64,000 nt of DNA from Methanomicrobium antiquum (GCF_029633915.1 NZ_CP091092.1:2232001-2296000), one strand, 5' to 3'. Positions 43,368-52,762 are shown, counted from the first letter of the stretch. Numbers and translations are program-made. The notes: generated from the sequence alone by a model not told the origin.

Positions 43368-43393
43368 GACCCCTTTGTTTCCACTGGAAAAAC
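43368..43393 (-). promoter_or_regulatory. outlying origin recognition box
   Basis: On the minus strand this is TTTTCCAGTGGAAACAAAGG then GGTC, almost identical to the oriC box at 38175 but 5.2 kb away and in the opposite orientation. Confidence 0.9.
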
Positions 43394-43573
43394 AAAAAAA
43401 AATCATTCAATCACCCACAACACATCTGATAATATCATATCAGAAAATTATGAATAAACTCTGCTGGTTTTTCCAGCCCGAATAAAATCAGCGCCTTTTT
43501 AAAAAAAATGTCAGATCATGTCAGAAGAATTCTGGTTTGCAAAAATAATTTAACTGTGAATAATTTTACTTTT

Positions 43574-43597
43574 AAACCCCTTGGTTTCTACTGGAGA
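43574..43597 (-). promoter_or_regulatory. diverged outlying origin recognition box
   Basis: AACCCCTTGGTTTCTACTGG is a weaker ORB, 200 bp from the previous box and in the same orientation. Confidence 0.7.
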
Positions 43598-43960
43598 CTT
43601 GAGAAAAATCTCTTTAAAATCAAAAATAATCTCTTGAAATTGAAAAACAAAAATGTGATCTCTAAAGGTGAAAATACTATTTTTAATTAAAATAATAATC
43701 TTTTAATAAAAAATGCCAAAATCATTAATCAGACGAAAGAACTGAAAATTAAATTTTCAGAACCTGAAATTATTCAGGTTTATCACAATTCAGCAACTTA
43801 TTTTTGTTTTTCAAAGGTGATGACAACATGAATAATACTGGATGCGCTTTTGGTGCACTTTTCCATCAGGATTTTTCAGTAATCCGATATTATAAAAGTG
43901 AAAAATAATTATCATGATACTTTTATCTGGAATGCAGACATCATCTTTAATGAAACATAA

Positions 43961-44962
43961 ATGAGTTGTACAATAATAGTAGGTGGCTTTTTTGGTGACG
44001 AAGGCAAGGGAAAAATCGTCGCTCACGTTGCACACAAAGATAAACCTTCGATAATATCACGCGGAGGTGTCGGCCCAAATGCCGGACACACCGTAAAGGT
44101 CGGAGATGTAGAATACGGCGTTCGAATGATCCCTTCAGGATTTGTATTTCCTGATGCAAAGCTATTCATCGGTAGTGGCGTTCTTGTAGATCCTAATGTT
44201 TTAAAGGCTGAAATTGAAAAAGTAGGTGTAGATGGCCGCATTTTCATAGACGGCAGATGTAGTATAATAGAAGAGGAGCACATCGCCCAGGACAAGGGAA
44301 ATGAGCACCTCTCGAAAAAGATAGGCTCAACAGGAACAGGATGCGGACCTGCAAACGTTGCCCGTGTCAACAGACTTGCAAGGCAGGCAAAAGATCTTCC
44401 TGAACTCAAAAATTATCTAATTGACGCCGCATATGAGATAAACAGCGCTCTTGACCGCGGCGAAAATGTAATTCTTGAAGGAACACAGGGCTTTGGAATC
44501 TCGCTATACTTTGGAACATATCCGTATGTTACAAGCAAAGACACCTCAGCCTCACAGATTGCCGCTGATAATGGTGTTGGTCCAACAAGGATTGATGACG
44601 TAATTGTCGTATTCAAAGCCTATCCGACACGTGTCGGTGAAGGTCCGTTTGGAACGGAGATGTCACGCGAAGAATCCCATCGCCTCGGAATAACCGAGTT
44701 TGGAACAGTTACACACCGTGAGAGAAGAATTGGTGTATGGGACAAAGAGATGGCAAAATATTCTGCTATGATAAACGGATGCACAATAGGAGCAATCACA
44801 GGAATTGATCATGTTGATCCCGAATGTTATGGTGCAACAGAATACAGCCAGCTTACACCAAAAGCCCTCGAATTCCTTAAACAGGCTGAAGAGGACATAG
44901 GTGTTCCCATTAAGCTTATTTCAACCGGTCCTGAGATGAGCCAGATAATTGATATAAGATAA
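43961..44962 (+). CDS. purA: adenylosuccinate synthetase
   Basis: PurA makes adenylosuccinate from IMP, aspartate and GTP on the way to AMP. The 333-residue product is the shorter archaeal form. [12 protein letters not shown] at residues 7-18 binds GTP and IMP, and [10 protein letters not shown] holds the catalytic His. [21 protein letters not shown] and [15 protein letters not shown] follow. It is the first gene of a cluster with the Trm112-like, membrane protein and cbiB genes. Confidence 0.96.
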   Translation: MSCTIIVGGFFGDEGKGKIVAHVAHKDKPSIISRGGVGPNAGHTVKVGDVEYGVRMIPSGFVFPDAKLFIGSGVLVDPNVLKAEIEKVGVDGRIFIDGRCSIIEEEHIAQDKGNEHLSKKIGSTGTGCGPANVARVNRLARQAKDLPELKNYLIDAAYEINSALDRGENVILEGTQGFGISLYFGTYPYVTSKDTSASQIAADNGVGPTRIDDVIVVFKAYPTRVGEGPFGTEMSREESHRLGITEFGTVTHRERRIGVWDKEMAKYSAMINGCTIGAITGIDHVDPECYGATEYSQLTPKALEFLKQAEEDIGVPIKLISTGPEMSQIIDIR

Positions 44963-44982
44963 ATTGATGAGAGGTCTTTTAA

Positions 44983-45180
44983 ATGAGGATGTCAACATAT
45001 GATATATTGTGCTGTCCGGTCTGCAAAGGAGATTTAATTCTTGAAATCAGGAAAAAAGAGCTTCTTGAGAGCGGAGAAGAGGACGTAATTGAAGGAACAC
45101 TCAGATGTGAGAAGTGCAGTGTTGACTATCCGATATCTGAGGGAATACCTGACCTTCTTCCAAGAGAGAAGGAAGAATAA
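44983..45180 (+). CDS. Trm112-like zinc-binding protein
   Basis: The 65-residue protein has two Cys pairs: CCPVCKGD (residues 8-15) and LRCEKCSVDYPISEGIPDLLP (about 40-60). This is the Trm112/YcaR zinc-ribbon family. In archaea Trm112 activates several methyltransferases that modify tRNA, rRNA and release factor. GAGAGGT lies before the ATG. It is 20 bp after purA, in the same operon. Confidence 0.88.
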   Translation: MRMSTYDILCCPVCKGDLILEIRKKELLESGEEDVIEGTLRCEKCSVDYPISEGIPDLLPREKEE

Positions 45181-45213
45181 AATCAAATTAAATACCTTAC
45201 AGGGGGAGCTTAA

Positions 45214-45735
45214 ATGTCTGAATATTACATAAACATAAACAAAAGACAAATAAATTCAATTGAAGTTCCAAAAAATGCCGTAGTTGAGGTTGGAGAAGAT
45301 CTTGTTCTGAAGCTGAATAATCACGGCTCCCCCCTTCATATAACAATATCAGCAGTAAACGCCCGCAGATTTACACATTTTCTTCATGAGAATCTCTATC
45401 TTCAGGAGAATCTGGAGTTTAAAATACCAATTTTTTCAACTGCACCCACAGGCAGTTTTCAGATTGAAGTTATTACAGGTTATGGAATAGTAAAAGAGTC
45501 ATTTAAAGTTTCAGTTTGTGATAAAGAGCTTGAAATACCTGAAATTTTGGATGATATACCCTCAATTGAGCCTGAAAAGAACCGTTATGTATATCCGGCG
45601 CTTTTAATAACTCTTGTTGTTCTTGGATGGGCCGCCTATATTGCAGGATATCTGTATTATGGTAACGTACCCGGGTTTGCATCGGTAATTATACTAACAC
45701 TGGCAGTTCTTGTAGCATGGCGCTGCCGGCCTTAA
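45214..45735 (+). CDS. membrane protein with N-terminal beta domain
   Basis: The 173-residue protein has a beta-rich N-terminal domain of about 105 residues (VEVGEDLVLKLNNHGSPLHI, SFQIEVITGYGIVKESFKVS). A short acidic linker and two C-terminal membrane helices (about 126-147 and 151-168) follow. No family was recognised. GGGGGAG lies before the ATG. Its last 19 bp overlap the start of cbiB, so the two are tightly linked. Confidence 0.78.
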   Translation: MSEYYININKRQINSIEVPKNAVVEVGEDLVLKLNNHGSPLHITISAVNARRFTHFLHENLYLQENLEFKIPIFSTAPTGSFQIEVITGYGIVKESFKVSVCDKELEIPEILDDIPSIEPEKNRYVYPALLITLVVLGWAAYIAGYLYYGNVPGFASVIILTLAVLVAWRCRP

Positions 45736-46655
45736 TTCTTTTTCTGTCCCTTGTCATAGACAGGGTTTTAGGAGATCCTAAAAGCAGACTTCATCCTGTC
45801 TCTCTTCTTGGAGAATTTATCGGTTTATGGGGAAAGCCGGAATTATATCCTGCATATCTTCAAAGATTTTTTGGAGCATTTCTGGCACTTTCAACCGCAC
45901 TTTTGTTTGCATCTCCATTTTATCTTTTTGAAAGGTATGCACCGGTGCTTTTGTTTTTAATCGGTGCTCCTTTTTTCTTAAAGATCTGTTTTGCCTGGAG
46001 GTGTCTTGAAGAGCATGTTTCAAATGTAGAAAATGCGGTTTTTCATGGTGGCGGCAGAAATGAGGTTCAGATGCTTGTATCAAGGGATACAAGCACATTA
46101 AATGACGAGGAGATATTATCAGCGGCATATGAATCAATGGCAGAAAATCTTGTAGACTCTGTTGTATCGCCTCTTTTTTACTTCACATTCTTTGGCCTTT
46201 TCGGCTCTGCATTTTTCAGGGCATTTAACACAATGGATGCAATGCTTGGCTATAAGGATAAAAGAATAAGACTTGGATGGTTTTGTGCACGAACGGATGA
46301 CATATTAAACTATATTCCCGCAAGGCTGACAGGCATTTTATTAATATTTTATTTTACAGTAAAAGGCAGATTTAAGCCTGCATGGAATTCTTTTTTATCT
46401 GACAGAAAGAAAAGAGAAGGATTTAACGGAGGAATTCCAATGTCTCTTATCGCCGGAGGATGTATGACTGCGTTTGTAAAGCCGGGAGTCTATGTTATTG
46501 GAAACAAAGAAAAAAGCCTTGCCGAATCACGCTCTGAGCTAATTTCAGCTTTCAGATGGACGGCTGTTTTAGCATCAGTTCTGTTTGTGGTTATAATGGT
46601 GTTATCAGGCGGGATTGTGTTTCAGGTGATTTACACTCTCTCTTTTAATTTTTAA
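45717..46655 (+). CDS. cbiB: adenosylcobinamide-phosphate synthase
   Basis: CbiB/CobD joins adenosylcobyric acid and aminopropanol phosphate in B12-type corrinoid synthesis. Methanogens need corrinoids for methyl transfer. The 312-residue membrane protein shows the family motifs DRVLGDPKSRLHPVSLLGEF (about 15-34), LVSRDTSTLNDEEILSAAYESMAENLVDSVVSPLFY and TMDAMLGYKDKRIRLGWFCARTDD. About five membrane segments are visible. It ends the purA cluster. Confidence 0.95.
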   Translation: MALPALILFLSLVIDRVLGDPKSRLHPVSLLGEFIGLWGKPELYPAYLQRFFGAFLALSTALLFASPFYLFERYAPVLLFLIGAPFFLKICFAWRCLEEHVSNVENAVFHGGGRNEVQMLVSRDTSTLNDEEILSAAYESMAENLVDSVVSPLFYFTFFGLFGSAFFRAFNTMDAMLGYKDKRIRLGWFCARTDDILNYIPARLTGILLIFYFTVKGRFKPAWNSFLSDRKKREGFNGGIPMSLIAGGCMTAFVKPGVYVIGNKEKSLAESRSELISAFRWTAVLASVLFVVIMVLSGGIVFQVIYTLSFNF

Positions 46656-46767
46656 GTTTTTTTGTCCTTTTAATGCTTCAGCCTTTAATATCTCACCTGT
46701 CTTTATAAATTCTCTTTATACCCTGTTGTGGCCGAAATCCTGTGTTGTCAGAATCTTTTATCTTTGA

Positions 46768-46841
46768 AATATATGTGTTATCAGAACCTTATGTTTTCAG
46801 AATATTTTGTGTTTGAATATATGTGTTATCAGAATCTTATC
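46768..46841. repeat. direct repeat pair of 26 bp
   Basis: AATATATGTGTTATCAGAAC and AATATATGTGTTATCAGAAT occur 48 bp apart, with CTTAT following each. The second copy contributes the last codons of the minus-strand kinase gene. Confidence 0.8.
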
Positions 46842-49036
46842 TGCTCTATCGGGTTTTCAAATGTGATGATGAATGTTGTTCCATTTCCTCTTACTATCTC
46901 CATTTCGCCTGAAAGCTGTCTTGTAAGATTTCTGATAAGATTCATTCCAACAGTGTTTTTCTCCTTTATTATACTGTCTTTTAAAAGTCCGCAACCGTCA
47001 TCGCTAAAGACAAGAACCAGAGTATCCGTGCTTTTCTTTTTTAGGGATATTGTAATTTTTCCTGTTTTTCTGTCTTTAAAGGCGTGAATAAGTGCATTTG
47101 ATGCAAGCTCAGTTATTAAGATACCATACGGGATTGAATGATCAAGGTCAAAGTATAGAGAATCAATGTCATAAAAAACATCAATATCTGCTTCCGGCCT
47201 CCATATTGAAAATGTTCCGGATATTACATCTTTTGTATATTCAGAAATATTTACAGCTTTAAAATCGTTTTTCCTGTACATAATCTCATGAACAAGCGCC
47301 ATTGCGTTTATTTTTGATTTGGAATCTTTTATGAAATCAGTCAGCTCTTTGTTATCCGGTGAGTATGATTTAAGATCAAGCAGACTTATCATAACCTGAA
47401 GATTGTTTTTGACTCTGTGATGAACCTCCCTTAAAAGGGCATTTTTCTGGTTCAGGGATGATTCAAGCTCTCGTTTTATTTTTATCTCATCTGTTTCATC
47501 ATTTCCGGTGGTGAGCCATCCGGTGATTTTTCCGTCATTATCTCTTAAAAATACTGTGCTTAAACTGACATCCTTAATCTCTCCGCCCTTTGTTTTTGTC
47601 TTGCATCTGAAGCAGAACGCCTTTTTCTGGTCAGAATCAATATTTTCATAAAACAGGCTTTTTACAATTTCGCGGTTGTTGTCTGTGAAGATAAGAGAGA
47701 AGAAATCGTTTCCAATAGCTTCAGTTTTTGTATATTCAAAGACATCGAGCGATTTTTGATTAATATCAGTAACAATTCCCCTTATGTCTGAGATGATGAA
47801 AATTACATCAGCCAGTGAGAAGTACATCTCTGCCTTTTCTTTCTCCTGTGTCAGAATTTCTCTTGTTTTCTCTAAATTTTTTATGTTTTTTCTGATTTTT
47901 TTAACCATCAGGTTGATACTGTCATTTAATATCTGAAATTCAGCGGCGTTTGTATCCTTTATACTATGATTTAAATCGCCGGCAGATATTATTGATATGT
48001 CATCGACAATTCCTTTTATTCTGGAAGAGAAATGGTGGGAGACAATTATTGCAAATGCAATACAAAGTCCGGTTGAAAATATACCTAAAAGCAGAAACTG
48101 TAAAACAAATCCTGCCATCATCGATTCAAAAGGACTGTTGTCAAGTTGTATTTCTGCAATAAGGCTATTGTCTGATGCATAAATTTCACTTTTGCCCGGG
48201 ATATGGATGTATCTTAGAGTCCTGCCTGTTTTTTCATTATATACATCCGTGCCTGTCTCTGAAGAAAAAATCCCGTCAAGAAATGCAGAAAAATTACTAT
48301 CTGCCGAAAATGACGAATTTCCAACCTCTTTGTGAACCACATTAAAAATTCTGACATCTTTAACATAAGGGTTTGAAGCAACAATTTCGTCTACAGCATC
48401 GGTATATTTCATATTCTTTCTTATAGTGTTGAAATTCTCATCCAGGATGCTTACTTCGAAGATATATTTGTTGTCAGGAGAAGGCATATAGGCAAATTTT
48501 TTCAAAAGTCCGGTTTCTGCTTCAGTTAACACTCTTTCAGGGAAAAAACCGGATGAGAGTCTCACTCTTTCCAGGTAATCTGTATAATGTGGTGCATAAC
48601 TCTTGAAATCAAGGCCGATGCTTGACGGGTTTGTTGAATGGGTTATTACAAAGTTTTCGTCAATTATATAAAATGTTACATCGTCCCCTTTTGTTTGTTT
48701 TAAAGATTCAAGATTCATTAAATCCAAATTTCGCCCGCTTTTTTCGTATTCTTCATAAAAATATTTAAAATAAGCCTCAGCTCTGCTGTTAAGCGACATA
48801 TCATATATTTCAAGGCCTTTGTTAATTGTGCTAATAAGCTGATAAATATTTGAAGAGACTTCATCCTGGGATCTTATGACATCATTATGAATAAGCTCTG
48901 AAGAGTGGGCAAAACCTAAAAGCAAAGAAGAGGTGACCAGAAACAGCGTTAGCAAAAATATCGCTGAAAAAAGGTATGACTCATATGAATATACCTTTTT
49001 AGGATTTTTCCCGTCTTTTTCTTTCTTTTTATTCAA
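46829..49036 (-). CDS. sensor histidine kinase (Cache-HAMP-PAS-HisKA_2)
   Basis: The 735-residue kinase has a membrane segment (about 22-48), an extracellular Cache-type sensor (about 55-310) and a second membrane segment. HAMP and a coiled coil (about 345-410) and a PAS domain (about 412-520) follow. The HisKA_2 phosphoacceptor is in LREVHHRVKNNLQVMISLLDLKS (about 545), with HATPase boxes ELASNALIHAF and SDDGCGL. It starts with TTG at 49036 after a GGGGGC ribosome site. Its sensor is related to that of the kinase at 28413. No receiver gene is adjacent on its strand. Confidence 0.92.
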   Translation of the reverse strand: MNKKKEKDGKNPKKVYSYESYLFSAIFLLTLFLVTSSLLLGFAHSSELIHNDVIRSQDEVSSNIYQLISTINKGLEIYDMSLNSRAEAYFKYFYEEYEKSGRNLDLMNLESLKQTKGDDVTFYIIDENFVITHSTNPSSIGLDFKSYAPHYTDYLERVRLSSGFFPERVLTEAETGLLKKFAYMPSPDNKYIFEVSILDENFNTIRKNMKYTDAVDEIVASNPYVKDVRIFNVVHKEVGNSSFSADSNFSAFLDGIFSSETGTDVYNEKTGRTLRYIHIPGKSEIYASDNSLIAEIQLDNSPFESMMAGFVLQFLLLGIFSTGLCIAFAIIVSHHFSSRIKGIVDDISIISAGDLNHSIKDTNAAEFQILNDSINLMVKKIRKNIKNLEKTREILTQEKEKAEMYFSLADVIFIISDIRGIVTDINQKSLDVFEYTKTEAIGNDFFSLIFTDNNREIVKSLFYENIDSDQKKAFCFRCKTKTKGGEIKDVSLSTVFLRDNDGKITGWLTTGNDETDEIKIKRELESSLNQKNALLREVHHRVKNNLQVMISLLDLKSYSPDNKELTDFIKDSKSKINAMALVHEIMYRKNDFKAVNISEYTKDVISGTFSIWRPEADIDVFYDIDSLYFDLDHSIPYGILITELASNALIHAFKDRKTGKITISLKKKSTDTLVLVFSDDGCGLLKDSIIKEKNTVGMNLIRNLTRQLSGEMEIVRGNGTTFIITFENPIEQIRF

Positions 49037-49119
49037 GACTGCCCCCTGTCCGGATAAATAGTGGATAAATAAAATTGGCTTTCAATTGTTCATAAATTAC
49101 AGCTAAAAATATTTGTTAA

Positions 49120-49962
49120 TTAAAAGTGAATTTTATTTAATTTAAAGGTTCTTAAAACAAGATTTGCAATATTTTTCAGGCCTCTATAATAAAAATGTAA
49201 AATTTCGAAATAGAAGTCTTTTATCTGCGGTATGAAAAGGATGAGTCCTCCGCCTACAATCAAAATTCCAAGGAGTGTGAAACTAATTCTTCCAATGACA
49301 TTGTGTGCCCAGTAAAAACTTTCATAACCCTGATATCCGTTTGCGACAGTATCGAAAAAATAAGGAAACCACTGCTCTGAATATGCAATAACCACGAATA
49401 TAAGCCTTATAAGATTTAGTGCGATAAGTGTTGCCACTGCAAATAGCGATGCCATAATCTTTTGCGAACCTGTTCCGGCGATTCCGGCTGAAAGCCCAAG
49501 CATTACAGCGATTCCAACAATAGGAGTGCATGAGAATGTAATGATTACCCTATAGCCGTTGCTTAGAATTGTATTCCACTCAGATATTGATGCGGGATGT
49601 CCTATTGCGGTCAGGGCAAAAACGGTGTGTTCCACAAGTGTTTTAATCATCCATTCCGAGACCGGACTTATGAAGGCGGCGGCTGAATAAATAATAAAGG
49701 CAATTGCCGCAACAGATGTAATCTGAAATGCAGTTTTATCTTTTAGAAGTGAATTTTTGATTGTTATATAAAAAACCGGCACTGCAAGTACAGCAATGAA
49801 GGGATATACAAATTCATTCTCCATTAAGTACCCGGCGGTCATTTTATAAAATGAAAATGCCAGAAATATCCATCCTAATGCGGCAAAATACTTTTTAAGC
49901 TCAGATGTAACCATAAAAAGAACGAAAAATATGAGCGAGAGAGTCAGGAGTATGTCGGGCAT
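49120..49962 (-). CDS. archaeosortase family transpeptidase (paralogue 1)
   Basis: The 280-residue protein has about eight membrane helices. The exosortase/archaeosortase triad is likely Cys145 in TFSCTPIVG, Arg186 in LNLIRLIFV and His220 in WAHNVIGR. The consensus around the Cys is usually C-T/A-G, but here it is Cys-Thr-Pro. Archaeosortases cut C-terminal sorting signals and can attach the protein to a membrane lipid. It lies beside a second archaeosortase gene 120 bp upstream. Subclass and target are not clear. Confidence 0.85.
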   Translation of the reverse strand: MPDILLTLSLIFFVLFMVTSELKKYFAALGWIFLAFSFYKMTAGYLMENEFVYPFIAVLAVPVFYITIKNSLLKDKTAFQITSVAAIAFIIYSAAAFISPVSEWMIKTLVEHTVFALTAIGHPASISEWNTILSNGYRVIITFSCTPIVGIAVMLGLSAGIAGTGSQKIMASLFAVATLIALNLIRLIFVVIAYSEQWFPYFFDTVANGYQGYESFYWAHNVIGRISFTLLGILIVGGGLILFIPQIKDFYFEILHFYYRGLKNIANLVLRTFKLNKIHF

Positions 49963-50083
49963 TTTTGGTATAAGAACAACTACCTCTGCACCAATAAATT
50001 ATACGGAATAAATTTGCTATTAAATTAAACAGTAATCTGTATGATAAAAAAGAGATAAAGAGTCTGTGAAATTTTAAATATTT

Positions 50084-50941
50084 TTAAGAGGATTTTTCAT
50101 CAGACTTTACTTTTATTCCAAGCTCTTTTCTGTAAATATATATTAAATCGCGAATTATATCCTTTAACTGAGGATTTATTTTTATAAGCACAATTGCGAG
50201 AAATATAATTGTCAGAAGTGATAATCCAAACTCTGATATGATGTTATGCGACCAAAAGAAGCTTTCATATCCATACTGGCCGTTTGATGCAATTTCAGGA
50301 AAATAAGGAAACCACTGTTGTGTATATGCGAGAATTACAAAAACATTTCTTATGAGATTCATTATGAAGACAGTCGCTATAATCACGACTGCCGAGAGTA
50401 TCTTTTCTTTTGTTTTTGAAGGAACAGCGGCTAAGATGCCGGTCATTAACGCAATTGCCTTGATTCCGGTACAGCCAAGCACAATTTCAACTCTGAAGAT
50501 GTCATGCATAAACATGTTCCATTCAGAAAAAGTGTAGGAAAACCCTATTGCGTCAAGAATTATTTGGATGGAATATATATTTACAGATATCAGAAAATTT
50601 TCAAGAGGCTCAATATATGCGAATGGTGCATATATCAAAAATGCAACCGAAGCTCCTCTTGTTGCAAGATGTACTATATTATTCTCCTGTAAAAGCAGTT
50701 TTACTGTAGTATAAAGAAATGGAAGAGCAATTACTGCAATTATGGGATATGCAAAATTATTGTAATGCAGATATTCGGGGAAATTTGAAAATACCATTGC
50801 CAAAAGGCAGATCCATCCAAAAGCCCCAAAATACTTCTTATATCTGCTGTTAATCAAAAAGAGGGTAAAACCGCCAAATGATAATGCAGCTAAAGTTTCA
50901 GCAATCAAAATATCTGATATAATTCTTTTTTTATTAAGCAA
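50084..50941 (-). CDS. archaeosortase family transpeptidase (paralogue 2)
   Basis: The 285-residue membrane protein shows Cys157 in VLGCTGIKAI, Arg198 in MNLIRNVFVILAY and His232 in WSHNIISEFG. This is the canonical archaeosortase Cys-Arg-His set, embedded in about eight helices. QQWFPYF and GYESF(F/Y)W blocks are shared with the downstream paralogue, so the pair comes from a tandem duplication. The short C-terminal tail is basic and cytoplasmic. A possible substrate in this window is the protein at 12830. Confidence 0.87.
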   Translation of the reverse strand: MLNKKRIISDILIAETLAALSFGGFTLFLINSRYKKYFGAFGWICLLAMVFSNFPEYLHYNNFAYPIIAVIALPFLYTTVKLLLQENNIVHLATRGASVAFLIYAPFAYIEPLENFLISVNIYSIQIILDAIGFSYTFSEWNMFMHDIFRVEIVLGCTGIKAIALMTGILAAVPSKTKEKILSAVVIIATVFIMNLIRNVFVILAYTQQWFPYFPEIASNGQYGYESFFWSHNIISEFGLSLLTIIFLAIVLIKINPQLKDIIRDLIYIYRKELGIKVKSDEKSS

Positions 50942-51123
50942 AAATAATTTCTGAAGAGAATGTTTATTGGAAATTCCTTCTGAAATAATTTAAAAATACT
51001 CTTTGTTTTTATTTTGGTTTTTTTTTAGTTTAGGTAATATTTGATTTTGCTAATATTTGTAAAAATAAATTTACAGGCTTAATTTTATGAAAAAAAAAAA
51101 TTACAAAATGCACCGATATTGCA

Positions 51124-51158
51124 TATCACTATAGCAACCATTAAGTGCTATAGTGATA
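51124..51158. promoter_or_regulatory. perfect 13-bp inverted repeat upstream of DNA-binding kinase
   Basis: TATCACTATAGCA (51124-51136) and TGCTATAGTGATA (51146-51158) are exact reverse complements separated by 9 bp. The arm centres lie 22 bp apart, two helical turns, as expected for a dimeric regulator. It ends 24 bp before the ATG at 51183, which suggests autoregulation by the kinase's own helix-turn-helix domain. Confidence 0.85.
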
Positions 51159-51182
51159 AAGTTAGGATAAAGAGATTTGTAT

Positions 51183-52373
51183 ATGTCAAGGCAGATTGAG
51201 GAGAGCAAAAGAGAGCTTTCAAGAGTAATGGAGCTTTTAAAAGAGGAACCCAGAGGCCTAAGCATCACAGATATATCCAGACTTTTGAATATGAACCGCA
51301 ATTCAGTCTCAAAATATCTCAACATGCTTTTGATATCAGGGCATGTTGATATGAGAAGCATAGGTGTTGCCAAGGTCTATTTCCTCTCACACCGTGTTCC
51401 AATATCGGCAATGCTTGATTTCTCTTCTGATGCGATTTTGGTTTTAAATTCGGATCAAAAGATTGTCCAGGTAAATGACAATTTTTTGGTCTTTACAGGA
51501 TATGAACGTGATGAAATCATGGGCATCAAACTTCCGGAATCCTCACTTCCGGTTGTATCAAATGCAGTGGTATTAAAGTCTATTAATGATCTTCTCCGCG
51601 GTTTTGAGGATGCAAGAGAGATTGAATGGGAGGATGACTCCGGAAATTACTTCTTCTTGGTAAAACTTATTCCAACGGTTTTTGATGACGGAAGTCCGGG
51701 GATTACAATTATTCTTGAGGATGTATCAGAAATCAGGAAAATGCTTCGCGACAAGGAGCGCCTTATTGATCAGATTCATATAAGGGTGAGGAATAACCTC
51801 CAGATAATTTCAAGCATTCTTAATATTCAGGCATCCGGAATAGAGGATGAGCCGGTCAAAAATGTGCTGGGAGAGGCCGAGAGGCGTATTCTTGCACTGG
51901 CACTTGTTCATAAGAATCTTCACCAGTCACCTGATCAGCAGCATGTGAGCGCTTCTGATTATATCGGAAATCTTGTGGATGATTTGAGGGATTCCATGAA
52001 AATATCTCTTGATATTAAGGTGATTGTTGATATGGAAAGTGTCCAGATTCCTTTTGATATAGCAATACCTTTTGGTCTTTTGATAAACGAACTTTTAACT
52101 AACTCCTTCAGGCATGCCTTCTCTGATAAAAACGGCGGGATTGTAAGAATCTCTCTTGAAAAGACCGGAGATGATAATTTTATTTTGAAATTTTCAGATA
52201 ATGGAAATGGCCTTCCGGAAGGCTTTGATCCATACACATCCGGTTCACTTGGAATAAACCTGATTCGAAATCTGATTGAAAGGCAGATGTCCGGAAGAAT
52301 GGAGGTTATTTCAGATAAAGGAACAGTTTATGAGATAAAATTTAAAACAGACGGATTGATGAGAGTAAAATGA
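51183..52373 (+). CDS. DNA-binding PAS histidine kinase (HTH-PAS-HisKA_2-HATPase)
   Basis: The 396-residue protein has no membrane segment. An N-terminal winged helix (about 1-65, GLSITDISRLLNMNRNSVSK) is followed by a PAS domain (about 75-185, DAILVLNSDQKIVQVNDNFL). The HisKA_2 phosphoacceptor His is in LIDQIHIRVRNNLQIISSIL (about 200). HATPase boxes are LLINELLTNSFRHAF, FSDNGNGLPEG and SLGINLIRNL. It probably binds DNA and signals by phosphotransfer. ATG 51183 with AGAG upstream is preferred to a TTG at 51177. It overlaps the receiver gene by 4 bp. Confidence 0.9.
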   Translation: MSRQIEESKRELSRVMELLKEEPRGLSITDISRLLNMNRNSVSKYLNMLLISGHVDMRSIGVAKVYFLSHRVPISAMLDFSSDAILVLNSDQKIVQVNDNFLVFTGYERDEIMGIKLPESSLPVVSNAVVLKSINDLLRGFEDAREIEWEDDSGNYFFLVKLIPTVFDDGSPGITIILEDVSEIRKMLRDKERLIDQIHIRVRNNLQIISSILNIQASGIEDEPVKNVLGEAERRILALALVHKNLHQSPDQQHVSASDYIGNLVDDLRDSMKISLDIKVIVDMESVQIPFDIAIPFGLLINELLTNSFRHAFSDKNGGIVRISLEKTGDDNFILKFSDNGNGLPEGFDPYTSGSLGINLIRNLIERQMSGRMEVISDKGTVYEIKFKTDGLMRVK

Positions 52374-52762
52374 CGAAAGAATTTAAAGTTCTGATAGTTG
52401 AGGATGACGCTATAATATCTATGGATATTGAGCAGAGAGTTAAGAAAGCCGGGTGGGCAGTTATCGGCGTTGAAGACAGGGCTGAGAAGGTTTATGAGGC
52501 AGTTGAGAAGGAAAGGCCGGATATTGTTCTTATGGACATTAATATAAAGGGGGATTCAGACGGGGTTACAGTGGCGGAAAAATTGCTCGAAGATTATGGA
52601 ATTCATGTAATTTATATTACTGCATATTCGGATATGAGCATGAAGGAGAGATCACTTAAAACCGATCCTTTGGGATATCTTGTAAAACCAATTCGTGAGG
52701 CAGAACTTACAGAGATGCTTGAGTATGCCGCTGAAAGAATAAGCAGATTGAAAAATCTCTAA
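52370..52762 (+). CDS. stand-alone receiver-domain response regulator
   Basis: The 130-residue protein is one CheY-like receiver domain. It has acidic residues EDDA (about 11-14), phosphoacceptor Asp in IVLMDINIKG (about 57), Thr in VIYITAYSD (about 86) and Lys in GYLVKPI (about 108). There is no output domain, so it must act by binding a partner. It is translationally coupled to the DNA-binding kinase. Confidence 0.94.
   Translation: MTKEFKVLIVEDDAIISMDIEQRVKKAGWAVIGVEDRAEKVYEAVEKERPDIVLMDINIKGDSDGVTVAEKLLEDYGIHVIYITAYSDMSMKERSLKTDPLGYLVKPIREAELTEMLEYAAERISRLKNL

Larger units (their letters stand above)
43053..43960. other. AT-rich gap with two outlying origin recognition boxes
   Basis: No gene is supported in this 908-bp gap. 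The frame 43508-43690 lies across an ORB and lacks a ribosome site. The gap contains loose AATAACGAATAATAAA repeats (near 43065), the two boxes listed separately, and a TATA-like ATATTATAAAAG (near 43888) that may serve purA. Confidence 0.55.

Noticed and set aside
43508-43690. 60-residue open frame in the purA upstream gap
   Set aside because: It lies across an origin recognition box in AT-rich sequence and lacks a ribosome site.
43817-43880. GTGATGA box before purA as a C/D sRNA
   Set aside because: No D box (CTGA) follows at a suitable distance.
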